The notes under the pieces: model-generated
Databases searched by the model: none
The model's input: only the letters and a program-made list of their open reading frames with translations
What the model was told of the DNA's origin: nothing
Shown: positions 49,401-59,757 of the stretch, one piece after another
Numbering within the stretch: position 1 is the first letter of the stretch
How the letters are laid out: the number at the start of each line of letters is the position of its first letter
DNA from: Theristus sp. LFF4_11
Taxonomy: Eukaryota; Nematoda; Chromadorea; Monhysterida; Xyalidae
Direction: 5' to 3'
Assembly (NCBI GenBank): GCA_030248135.1
Contig: JASANC010000443.1
Span: 167,480 to 231,479 of the forward strand
DNA: 64,000 nt
Program-made: the position numbers and the translations under genes

Positions 49401-49698
49401 TTGCTACTTGCGGTGTGGAATGCACAACTGGCTGAGATTGATTGTTGACCACAGATTGTTGGTGTGATTCGGTCGACGGAATTGATGGCTGTTGCAGTTG
49501 TTGATCGCATCGCCGCTGTTGATCGTGTTGTTGTTGACTGTTATGATGTAGCATTTGTTGCTTGTCCAGGAATGCCATGAATCGCTCGTGTACACCTTGC
49601 GTCCGCATAGCGTTGCGCGAGTGCAGTGGCGCTTGCACAAGGGTGCAGCCACCATCGAATGGCATTTGTGGCCATGGTTGACTACGCGCGGACTCCAT
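40418..49698 (-). CDS. Gene E: poly-C2H2 zinc-finger protein, ~1395 aa
   Basis: Thirteen exons, all phase-consistent: 49698-49114, 48945-48328, 48023-47865, 47766-47525, 47374-47261, 46903-46693, 46384-45996, 45583-45310, 45147-44707, 44470-44189, 41725-41341, 41081-40810, 40633-40418. The first exon is Gln/Ser-rich without fingers. Then come about two dozen C2H2 fingers, probably a nuclear DNA- or RNA-binding protein. A module recurs: a finger with CP(Y/F)IG(H/R)N, one or two ordinary fingers, a CDFC/CDYV finger, and a finger ending in H.HPGL plus a Lys/Gln-rich helix. CP(Y/F)IG fingers begin at 48023-, 46384-, 45147- and 41725-. The C-terminus has a basic RVRRKRR stretch and an acidic tail. 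A 2.2-kb foldback transposon sits in the 44189/41725 intron. I know no named orthologue. Confidence 0.8.
41160..41225 (-). repeat. tRNA-like fragment in gene E intron
   Basis: On the minus strand AAGCGCTGGTCTCTGGCATATAGAGACC can form an anticodon-like arm (GGTCTCT/AGAGACC) followed by a CTTCGAATCCC B-box-like stretch. There is no paired acceptor stem, so it is a tRNA-derived remnant at most. Confidence 0.3.
42469..42541 (-). repeat. tRNA-Asp-like pseudogene inside foldback element
   Basis: Read on the minus strand: TATAGTGCAGTGGTAACATG (A box), TGTGCCTGTCAGCACA (anticodon arm with CTGTCA and only six loop bases) and AAGTTCGAAACCC (B box), followed by TTTTT. The acceptor ends do not pair. It looks like a decayed tRNA-Asp, or a SINE head captured by the transposon. 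Confidence 0.4.
43146..43867. mobile_element. Non-autonomous hAT-type element nested in foldback element
   Basis: Ends TAGAGATGT and ACATCTCTA are perfect inverted repeats. The flanking 8-bp direct repeat GTCAGCGC (43138-43145 and 43868-43875) is perfect and comes from the host foldback element, proving later insertion. Long A/T tracts lie just inside both ends, and GAACTTTCGAAAAATTATGCC near 43706 is shared with the element at 24049-25110. Confidence 0.82.
47005..47165 (-). repeat. tRNA-headed SINE, copy 2
   Basis: On the minus strand the head CCTCGTGGTCTGGTGGTAGC is a good tRNA 5' half with A box, then a body with CTTAATGACAGAAAACTCGA and the end AAAAACATCGCCTAAAC. The body matches the copy at 26985-27130. 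The T arm is degenerate. It lies in a gene E intron. Confidence 0.55.
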
Positions 49699-50015
49699 TT
49701 TTGGATATCTTGAATTTCTGACTCTAAATAAATGAAGTAATAAAAAGATCAGCTGAATAAAAAATTTTGCGGACAAAAGCTGAAAAAGGTAACAGGGCAA
49801 CGACGGCTCTGTAGTGCAAAGACAAGAGAAAACAGTGACAAAAATCCACAATAGGGTTCAAAAACGTTTAAGGTTTATTGCATTGGTGAATCCCAGAAAA
49901 AGAACCGCGCAAATATATAACTACAAACCACAAAAGTTGATAAGTTATAAAAACCATTGTAAACCGTGAAAGAATTGTAATTTTGAGACACAATTTCGTC
50001 ACTGTAACACCAAAG
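49699..50015. other. Spacer between genes E and D
   Basis: 317 bp, AT-rich, containing the 3' UTR of gene D and the promoter or leader of gene E. No feature is recognised. Confidence 0.4.
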
Positions 50016-52041
50016 TCAACACAGATCCAGTGGTTCGTGTTTCACTTGCATCGCCGTTTGTGACACAGGCACCACCGTTTCACTGTTCGGTTGCCCAACC
50101 AACGTCTCCTCCTTCACCGTGTCGACCTCCTCAACGTCCACCTTTTCAATGGCGGCCGGATGCACGTGCGTGACGTGTGCCGTGAGCAGGCACGCACTAG
50201 CAAACACGCAGTCACACTGTGCGCATTTGTAGGCGGATGCTGCGTGCGCATGTCGACTCTCAATGTGCTCACGTAACAGCGCCATCTCCGCGAAACGCCA
50301 CCAGCACTGCGCGCACTCGAACGGACGATCGAACGCCGCGTTCGTCGGTTTGCTTTTCCATTCGACGGTCGCTTCCGCAGCATCGCCGTCCACCGGCGGC
50401 GCGCTGATCATCGGTGCACCTTCGTTGACGGCCACGGTGTCCGCGCTCGAAGCAGCGCCGTCGATCGAGCGCTGCTTGCGTTGCTGCGTCAGCCAGCGCC
50501 TGTACGCGTCGTTGTGCTCGCGGCGCCAGTGCGCCCGTAGGCGTATCCCGTGGCCGTTCATGAATCGTGCCGAGCAGAACGCGCACTTCAGCAGGCACAC
50601 GGCGGTCGGGTGTTGTTTCAGGACGTGCAACGTCAGTGGACTGGTGGTGCTGTACTGCCGGTGGCACGCGGCGCACGCGAACGGAAACATGCGGCCGGCG
50701 CGATTTCGCAGCCGCCACTTCTTGCTCTTGTACGCGCCGCCAACGTCCGCGGCGCCGTGATGCGTCGCTCGTGGCCTCGTGAAACAGCGATGCCGCCAGA
50801 TGGGCGTGTCGACGGCGTTCAGGCGCTGCGCGCAATGGCAGCACTCGTATAGGATGTTGCTGAGGTCGGCGGTTTCGTGCGGGTGTTGCTCCTTGTAGTG
50901 CTTGTGCAACGCGCGGTGACCACACGTGTGGAAGATGGCCGCACACTGCACGCACGACAGCAGCACGCTGTGCACGCTGGCACGCACTGGGATCTCCTGG
51001 AAAAACATTGGCATTGCGTGTTTGCGTCAGTGCTGGGCAACAACAAACACTCTGATTGAAAAAGTACTTGCAAAACCGCACACACAGAATGAAGAGAACA
51101 GCTCAGCACTGCGGTAATCACGGTCACCAACCAACCAGCGAGCTGACTGTAAAACCCAGCCAATCAGCAAGCGGAAAAGCTCGAAAACCAAAAAGCATCG
51201 GCTCAGTGGACGCACATTAACGCTCGGCTCCACCGTGGCATCACTCTCCGGGCAGAAATGTTCCGGCCCGAATCCGCTGAACGTCCGGTCGCACCGCGTG
51301 CACACGAACAGCGCGTCGTGCCAGAGTGCGTTCGCGTGCCGTCGTGCGTAGTGCATGCGTATCCAGGCGTGCCACTTCTTGAAGTGCACACCGCACAGCA
51401 CGCACGCGACGCAGAAGTGACGAAGCTTTGCAGCCTGCAAGTTCACGCAATGATGCACACTGGTTTCAGCAAAATCAGCTCAAATGTGCAATTCACGAGT
51501 GTTCCAATCACATAAATTCAAATCGACCCACTTATCTTTCCTAGTAAATCAACGACAGTCACTCGTTTTTATACAGTGCACCGTTGCCAGCTAACACGTA
51601 CGCACACTGTACACACGCGCAGCAATGCCACCGGTGCATATCTTGTTTGCATGTCAGTTGCGACCAGCGTTCGTCAAACTGGCGCTCATGCAAATTCAAG
51701 CGATCGTCACAGAACTTTCCATTCGCACCAACCTGCGCGGGCACCAACGCGCCAACGGCCTTGTTCAGGTTCATCGTCGACTGCGACAGATCGAGTCCGA
51801 TCAGGTTGGCGACGGCCGCGCGACGTGCGGCGTTGCTGCGACTGACGCCGAGATGCACGGCCAGCAGATGCCGTCGGAGGCCGAACAGATACGCGAACGA
51901 CGCCGCACATCGGGTGCACTCGTAGCATTCGTATCGCGTGCGCACACCGGGCAGTCTCGCTCGTCTGCGATGTCGCCGATCCTCGTTCTGGCGATTCACG
52001 GTCGGGTTAGTCTCCGAATTGCAAGCGTCGTCTTCGTTCAT
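50016..52041 (-). CDS. Gene D: C2H2 zinc-finger protein, ~547 aa
   Basis: Exons 52041-51598, 51434-51216 and 50996-50016 join in phase. The start ATG at 52041 gives an acidic N-terminus followed by RRHRRRARL. Fingers are atypical: several CxxC pairs are followed by His pairs at unusual spacing or with only one His (for example CVACVLCGVHFKKWHAW and CTRCDRTFSGFGPEHFC). The last exon has five more, including FACAACHRQYS, LKCAFCSARFM, FECAQCWWRFAEM and YKCAQCDCVFASA, each with HxxxH. The C-terminus is acidic (VDVEEVDTVKEE) and ends KHEPLDLC, a SUMO-like KxE context. Probably nuclear. No named orthologue is recognised. The first intron falls between two Cys pairs, which supports the junction. Confidence 0.75.
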
Positions 52042-52430
52042 GGTCTAGTTGGTGATTCTATGGATATGACGATTCAGAATGAAACTGCTTCTGAGTGATA
52101 CCAAGTAAGGATTTCAAATCGGTTTTTGTGGTAGTCACCAAAAGATAATGGTGTAGATCTATCAACCTTCAGTGTTAATTTCGGGAACCAAGAAGTCCTC
52201 CATCAATGTCAGTGTTGTTTTATTCAAACCGTGTGCGCAGTGCGTGAACATGAAACAGAAAGTGAACAAACAGAACAGCCATTCACCACTTATGAACAAA
52301 TACATTTTCACTTCACAACCCAACCCGAACAAGTACACCGAAACAAAATTGTGCAAATAAGCAGAAAGAAATGAAAACAAACACACAATACTGTTCAACC
52401 AGCAAGCAACAACTCGCAACGACACAGCGT

Positions 52431-53099
52431 CTATACAGCCAACTCATCCTGACAGCCTTCGTGGAATTTGCGCCAATGGTTTTCATACATCTCGATGCTG
52501 TACAACTTCAGTCCGCACGCGCGACACCGCGGCTCTTCCAGCGTCGACTTCTCCTCCAACGCGTCCAACACGATCGCCCAGTCCTTGTCACCGTGGAAGC
52601 GGCGCCAGTGGTTTTTATAGCCGCTGATGCTGTACAGTTTCAGGCCGCACATCTCGCAGTGGAGGTCCGGCTTCGAGGCGTCCGTTGTGCCGGCCGGTTT
52701 CGTCTGCTTGCGCATGTCGCAGTGCGTTTTGAGAAAGTGCTGCTCGAACAATTCAACGGTGGGAAACGCGAAGCGAACCGTGTCGCAGACGCACGCACGG
52801 CACTCGAAGAACGTGGAGCGTTTGGCGAGGTGCAGTCGGCGCGCGTGCTCGGCCGCTGCCAGTGCCGTCGGCAGCAACAGGCCGCACGCACGGCACAGCG
52901 GCAGGATCAGGGTGACCTCGCGGCTGTGCGAGGGGGGCTGGCCGGGGTGCTGTTGTTGTTGTTGTTGATTGTGCTGCTGTTGTTGTTGTTGTTGATTGTG
53001 TTGTTGCTGTTTGCGGCCTGTCCTGCGCTGCCTGACGCTGCCACTGCTACTGCCGGCGCTGAGTATTTGCTCGAGCGCGTCTTCGTGGGCGTTGCTGGT
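52431..53099 (-). CDS. Gene C: terminal exon of C2H2-like protein, 5' end unresolved
   Basis: An open stretch of 222 residues from a CAG acceptor at 53099 to a stop at 52431, with no usable ATG before the first fingers, so at least one upstream exon is missing. It begins with a Gln/Asn-rich tract (CAA/CAG repeats, 52945-53010), then CRACG..H, a wide Cys-rich finger (FECRACVCDTVRFAFP) and two nearly identical fingers, CEMCGLKLYSISGYKNHW and CRACGLKLYSIEMYENHW, each followed by RRFH or RKFH. The two GLKLYSI fingers are an internal duplication. It lies 367 bp beyond gene B's stop and could be an independent gene with a short first exon. Confidence 0.6.
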   Translation of the reverse strand, partial: TSNAHEDALEQILSAGSSSGSVRQRRTGRKQQQHNQQQQQQQHNQQQQQQHPGQPPSHSREVTLILPLCRACGLLLPTALAAAEHARRLHLAKRSTFFECRACVCDTVRFAFPTVELFEQHFLKTHCDMRKQTKPAGTTDASKPDLHCEMCGLKLYSISGYKNHWRRFHGDKDWAIVLDALEEKSTLEEPRCRACGLKLYSIEMYENHWRKFHEGCQDELAV

Positions 53100-53465
53100 C
53101 TGCAAAGGTTGGCAAAGAAATGCTGCTTGAAATGACGACAGCTTCTGCTACTTGTGCCGTTTCGGTGATTTAGCATGTTCACGTCTGTTAGCCTTCAGTG
53201 TATTGTAGCATTTGCCTTTCTGTTGCGGTGTGTCATCCACTGAGTTTCCTCTCCCACAGCCTACCGTTTGTTTACCAACTGTGACAGTTTGTCAGCAATA
53301 GCAAAGTGCGGGTGTAAAAAACTGGCTGAAAACATTGGTATATCATCAACTATCAACAGAGAAAAACAATAACAATACAACAAAAAGAAAAGAACAGTGG
53401 ATTCAACTTGAATACAAAATGCAAAGCAACATCAGAAAAAACATGCCAGAACAGAAAACATATCG

Positions 53466-56400
53466 TCATTTATTTTGAACGACGGACTTATCGAACGCAT
53501 AGCTCTGACGAATTGCACAGAGCATGCGCTGGAAGGTTCGGTTGGGCTGTGGTATGATTTCGAACTCACTCTCCACCGACCATTTCGCACGTAAATCGCG
53601 GAACAAGTTGAACCTAAAACAACTGGTAAGTATGAGGCGAAATAGCAACTTGTGATCATTTCAGATAACTATTATGCTCATTTACGCTGAGGGGCTGACA
53701 CCAATTCACAAAGCAACGACTAAGGGGAAACAAATTTCCAATCTGTCATGTTGCTGAACAGCTCACTGAATTCTTAAGTGCCACCTAGTTCTTAATCAAA
53801 TCAAATCCATGTGGTTGTTGTTCATTGCCCCACTGTTGCTACAATTTAGCGCAGTCAGGCTGTACATGAGCGACATTTGTCGACCACCTCCTTTCCAAAC
53901 ACGACGACTAGCCCATCTAACAGCACAGGCACACTGACCAATAGGTGACGGTGTTCTTGTTCAGTCCCAGCTCAGCAATGACGTGCAGATGCGGCGGCTG
54001 TGTCTCATGACACCACATCCAGAGCATGCGCATGAATCGTCCAACACCGAGCCGCGAGTTGCCGAAGACGCTGCGATCGCGCACGGACACCGTCCGCTGG
54101 CCACGGCCGTGCCGCCGGCAGCGATTGCAGCGCCACGAGACGCGCTCGAGGCAGCCGACGTGCCTCACGAGCGACATCCGGTGGCCGTCGCAGCCGGGCA
54201 GCTCGCACCGGCGACTGTTCGCGATCAGACCGAACAGCGCCAGGCAACGCAGCAGCTGGTCCGCTTGGTCGCCGACCGGTTTGTCCGGGAACAATGCTGT
54301 CACGCGCGACAGGCTGAACTCCTCCTGTATTGAAGGCACATCGTTGTCGGGGTGGTGTACCACGATTGCTTTTTTACCCGCATGTTTTTTTATTTCCGCT
54401 CGAGAAGATACTATACCTACATTGGCCGGTTTACTTGTTTACTGTAGCAACAAATCAGTGTCCATCAATATCGCCAATCAGCTAGTGCACACGAACGTGA
54501 TGGGAATTTTTAAAATAAGCGGAAAATCACAAACGAACGCGCATGATTTGCTCGGGCGTCAGTGGCTCGATGTGTTCGTCCAGCACGGTGACGCGCGTCT
54601 GTCTGGGCTGCGGCGGCGTGTTGACGGTGAATGGCTGTGCGCTGGTCGCACCGCACTGGAAATCTAACACAAGCTGACGAAAACGCTGTTCTTCACAGAA
54701 ATGCGAAAGAAAACAGCAGTTGTTCACAAAAACACCAAGACAAAATATTGTGGTTCTGTCGATCGAATTATGTGATAACTTGAGGATGACACACCGCAAC
54801 AGGCAAGGCACTACCCAGGCACTGGGGTACCCGAGTGTTGAAAGCACGCCGGATCAACTAGGACAAGCTTGATATTATTGTGGCACTATCGTGTCACAGT
54901 GCAAATGCAAACTGAATCATAAAAAAGAAAAATGTGCACATTAAAAACAAAGAAGCAAACAGAAAAATAATTCAGACATGACATGACCCACCATTTCCGT
55001 GCTTTCGCAGTCCTGATCGGAATGACTTGCGTTTACCGGGGCTACGTGCTCCAGCTCTGGCGGTTCCATTTTGATCGAGTCAACCGAGATGCCGCCGACG
55101 CCTTCCATTTGCACATCAGCATCTTCCTCTTGCTCCGGTTCTTCTCGGTTTGCAATTCCTGGCGTGATTTCGCCATCGAATTCGGTAATTTGCTTGCTAC
55201 TTCCTGGCTGCTCCATCGTTGATGACAGTATGAAAAACGGACAGTTGTTGTCCTCCTGTCGCATGTCGACCGACACACCACCAACAACGTCCAGGTCTTC
55301 TTCGTCCTGCACCGCAAATTATAATTTTGTTGGCGGTTGACATCAGAATGGCGATTTGTCGCATCACTCGATTTGCCTTTGCATTACAGAAACTGAACCT
55401 CAGTGGGCGCTTTGCACCCCTATTGACAATCCCACAAAGCTTGATTGATGGATTGATTGGGTGTTAGCCGCCAATAATAGCCACCGGAGCTTCGTTCCAT
55501 CGGGTTCTGGTGGAGTAATCTCCTCCAAAGAAGTGTCTCACGTGCACCCACCTCCTGCATCGCGGTGCATCTCAACGCCTTCCCATGGTGCACATTGTCC
55601 ACGTGCTCAGCGAGCAGTGCACTCTCATTCGCACAGAACGCAATACCGCACATGGCGCACTTCAGCGGCAACAGCCAATGACGCTTCGCTATGCGACACG
55701 CGTTCGAGCGCACGTGCGACCGCAACGACAACGTGTACCGGAATCGACAGGCGCACTGCAAATGATCACTGTTTGGGTTGTGAAGTGGGTGGTGAAAAAA
55801 TAAACATACAGCCATTCTGACAACGATTTAGGTGGCGCAATTGCAATTTGACGCACACTGACCACACCAGTTAGAAGGGATAACGTAATGGCAATCAGTG
55901 TTCTTGAGGACGGGAACACACCAAGTTTTTTTTCAATTTGCATCCATTTTTCGGCCGACGGATGCAAATGGCATTCTGGCGATTTTGAAAAAAAAACAGT
56001 GGACACGTAACTGATGAGGCAGTTCTCTTGCAGCCTTCATCAGGCGGACAATAGGAATTCAACGCAGTTGCAACATTCGTTTTTGTAACCTAGAGATGCA
56101 ACACTTTGCACGACTGCTTCTCGTACAGTCAAGCAAGCTAACTGGCGTTTCAATTTTCAATGCTGATTGACTGCATCGAGCTGGTTTTACACCAAATTCT
56201 AATTCAATGCAACCAATGGATTCAAAAGCAAACATTGAGATACCAGTAATTGCCGATCAGTGACTTCGCCTGCCTCCAGTTGTCATTTGTCAATTCATTC
56301 AGTCTCTCCGTTGCAACTCACGTTTGCGCACTCGAACGGCCGCGTACGCAGCGAGTCGCCGGTCATGGCGAGCCAGCGTGCGCTCACGGGCACGTCCGTG

Positions 56401-59144
56401 TGATGCGCGTGGCGCACGTGGCGTACCAGCATCGCAGCACCGCTGAACTGCTGCTTGCAGGTGGCACAGCGGTACACCTCGTCCGTGTGCTCGTCGTGTT
56501 GTTCGTGGCGAACGTGGCGGTAGAGACGATGCAGCGAGAGGAACGCTTTGGAGCAGTAGCTACATTCGAGTGCTGCCGATGGTGGCTGCGGTCGGTGAAT
56601 CTGAAGAACAGGCAGCTGAGAGTTCAGGAATTTTGTCGTTTCGACACATCTGAGTGGTCAGAATCATCAGAAACATCTGAATCTCGTTCTCGATGCGCCT
56701 CTGAGATTTGCTGAATCTGCACAGCACCGCGACATTTTTTATTCTGCTTGCAGTTTCCAAGTTCCAGATTGCTCAGTCACAATTTTGCAAAGAATTGTCA
56801 CCAGTTTAGACCACCACCTTGACATAAACTACTTCCAAACAAACCAACGATCTAATTCAAGCCAAGGGCAAATCGCACCTCAACATCGACCGGCTCCGGT
56901 TTCACTTGATGCGAGAGCATGTGCTCCTCCAGTTGTTCGCTGTTGTCTTTGCCCGTCTCGAACTGCAGTCCGCACACGCCACAAGCGAACGGCGACAGTG
57001 CGCTCGATGCGATTTGGTGCGACTCGTTGACGTGCGCAATCAGCGACGTCGAGTCGTTGAAGCCACGCATGCACACGGCACATTGGAACTTCGATTGTTG
57101 GTACTGCACCGACGCAACGGTTGCAGGTGATATGGGCGGAGCGTTCGGAATTCCCGGGTGAACGATAGGTGTGTTCATCATTTCACTGGTGCTGGATTGC
57201 TGCTATAATGTTGGAATTTGGTAATTGATGAGCACAACAGGCGTGTTCTCTACCGGCAGTCAAAAATGTCTCTTGCTAATTGATTATTCGCCTGACTCTG
57301 CTTGTAAGATACATCTTGTTATTACACGAATTCATAAAAACAAGAACAACATCGATTCAATAAAAAACGCTTGCCCCACCATCATCGGACTCGTCAACGT
57401 CGGCCCAGTCACAATCGGCGCGTTTGACGGTACGGCATTGACCGGTGCCGAACTGACCGGCATCAATATGAAACCGGTCATAACGCCGTTCGTCATCACC
57501 GAGCCCAATTGAAACTGTTGCTGTTGTGATGGCGGTTGGGCTTGGGCTTGGACGGGCGTTGGAATAAAATTTCTCGATGACACGCTTGATGGCTGTGCAG
57601 CAGCTGCTGATGGTGGAATCAAGTTGCTGGCAAACTGGCGCATCATATTCGCACCACCGCGTAGCGTCGTCGTGTTCGGCAGCAATGCGCGAGTGGACGT
57701 AGACGCCACGGTTGACTGTCGTAACGGCGGGGGTGGCGGTGGGGCAGAGTGGCGTTGCTTCGTTTGCCGCATCGGGCGTCTGCGTACGGTCAACTTGTCG
57801 GACATCAGATGCAGCTGGTCACGCGGCACACCGGCCTGCTCGAACACGGTCGACTCGGAGAAACGGAGAATGCGACGCCAACTGGTGGAATGGAAATTAG
57901 AGTTGGTCAAAGAAATTAGTTTGTTCTCATTAAAAATCAGTCGTGAAACATGTGGCGACTCTTGCAAGCTGTCAGTGTCACATTCACAAATCTCACTGGT
58001 TCCATCATAAAAAACAACAACAATCTCAGTCCACAAATGGCCGAGTCGAACTGTACCGCGAACAATCGTGATTGTTCATGAAATACGCCACAAAAACTGT
58101 GTGTCCGGGGCAAGGCCATTGGATTGGTGCACGGGGACGCTCAGCCACAAAACCAAATCTCAAAGGAACTGGTGGTGAGGGAATCAAACCAATCAAACTG
58201 CAAAAACCGACCGATCCCTCATGCCCTGGTAGGAGTGCCTCGTAATCTTGTTCGCCTCTGCCAGCTGCCAGAAGCGATCGGTGCACAACGCGGCCATGTC
58301 GCCCGTGACGCGGTTCTCGTAGACGAATCTGATCATGGCGCGATCCTCCTCCTTCGAGAAGTGCATGCGGCGCTTTCGCGGCTTGCCGACCCGCTCCGCC
58401 TGTTTCATCACTTTGTACGCCTCGAACGCGTGCACCTGAAAACGAACCGACAAATGTGTTTAGGCGATGGTTTTTAGTCACGAGAGCTAACGCAGAACAG
58501 CACAACGTCACCCTGTCGATGCGCGCCAGTCGTTCCTGTTCCTCTATGAAGCGTCGTTGCTCTTTCCAACCGGCGTGACACAGATCCATGTGCGTCGAGA
58601 ACTCGCGATCGCACGACGAGTAGAATGACTGATGGCACATGAACGATTGCCGGCAGATTGCGCAGCGCTGGAGAGCTTGCGGTGTGGCTGCTGGAAAGCA
58701 AGAGGAACGATTTGATTTGATTTTAGTGATGTTCATGATTTTGGCGACCCAAGTGCTGAAGTGCCTGAAAACAAAATCAGCCACTTTGTCAAGTTGGGCG
58801 AAACATCGGCGCGTCACAAGTTTTCAACCCGGAGTTGACTGGCCGAAGTTGAATTGATCGATTTAACTTCACCTTACAATGGCTAGAGATCCCACAAATA
58901 TCAGCAAAAATCCACCGGAAACTCCGCACAGACCTGCGAACAACTGCGTATGCGCGTTGCGCACGTGACGCGACAGATGGTGCAGTCGTTTGAAGCGGAA
59001 ATTGCAGACGGTGCACTCGAACGGGCGCTCGTTGGCGGGCACACCGGGCAGCGCACGCATCGACGCGCGGTCGCGCAGTTTGGGGCGGTCACGCTCATGC
59101 TGGACGCTTGGTGCCAGTGCTGAGGAGCTTGGGGCTTGCGACAT
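53466..59144 (-). CDS. Gene B: C2H2 + RAP1-type Myb + ISXO2-like protein, ~961 aa
   Basis: Eleven exons, all phases agreeing: 59144-58934, 58690-58512, 58435-58212, 57881-57380, 57199-56879, 56600-56322, 55755-55552, 55306-54992, 54655-54539, 54324-53939, 53613-53466. Domains in order: a C2H2 finger (FECTVCNFRFKRL); a Cys-rich CAICRQSF segment; a Myb domain with FSKEEDRAMIRFV and TRHSYQGMRDRW, close to the RAP1/TERF2IP Myb; a Pro/Gln-rich stretch; about five C2H2 fingers, one split by an intron at FECAN/CACRF; an acidic stretch; and a C-terminus like the N-terminal part of ISXO2/Merlin transposases (zinc-ribbon Cys pairs, WRCNRC, SVFGNSRLGVGRF, LGLNKNTVTYW). The DDE catalytic region is missing. 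It may prove to be two genes; splits are possible near 57380/57199 and at 54992/54655. Confidence 0.65.
56150..56230 (-). repeat. ~125-bp CCAATCAGC-rich dispersed repeat, inverted partial copy
   Basis: On the minus strand: GCTTTTGAATCCATTGGTTG, then CCAGCTCGATGCAGTCAATC, the order of the full copies. It lies in a gene B intron. Confidence 0.45.
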
Positions 59145-59225
59145 CGCTGCGGTAAGGCATTCAGAAGGTGAACATTGGCTTTGAATCTTGGATCACCACA
59201 GGTTGTATGTGGTTACTACAGTTGA

Positions 59226-59345
59226 ACTGTAAATCATCGGCAATCAATCAATCTGCTGCTGTTGAATTTGGCTCATTTCATTGGTTGGTACAACCAGTTA
59301 CAGATGCAACTAGGCTGATGCAAATCGCACGTACTTGTCTAGTGA
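59226..59345 (+). repeat. ~125-bp CCAATCAGC-rich dispersed repeat, copy between genes A and B
   Basis: ACTGTAAATCATCGGCAATC, TGTTGAATTTGGCTCATTTC, ATTGGTTGGTACAACCAG and GATGCAACTAGGCTGATGC follow the family order. It is the only copy outside a predicted intron, in the 613-bp gap between the stop of gene A and the start of gene B. Confidence 0.55.
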
Positions 59346-59757
59346 CGGCGCCATGTTTAAAGCTCAAAGCTGTTGCTCAAGCCACTCGCGCAAATGAGGA
59401 AAATTGCATATAATTAGAAAGGAAATGTAACAAATATGTCACGCAGTGGATTTTCAAACCACAACGAATAACGGTAACAAACGCTTCAAGTGCGATTTCA
59501 TTTCATGTTTTTTTATTATTGCTGAGTGGTACACACACACAACCCACTGAGTGAAACAAGTGATACGGAAGAGACTGAATGATGAACAATGATCACAACT
59601 GACGACACATCTAGAGTATACAACCAAATAAATTATGGTCAACCACTCAGTCATTTCTTCAACAGCTTGTCAAGCCAGACATTTTTTATGAATTATTCGC
59701 ACACAGGTTTCAAAAACCATAAGATACGAAATGTTCTGTTCTGGTCTGGCGTCACGT

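Noticed and set aside
54527..54655. Separate small protein ending at 54527
   Set aside because: The frame can be read to a stop at 54527, but a donor at 54539 joins it in phase to the next exon and gives a longer sensible protein; kept in gene B with caution.
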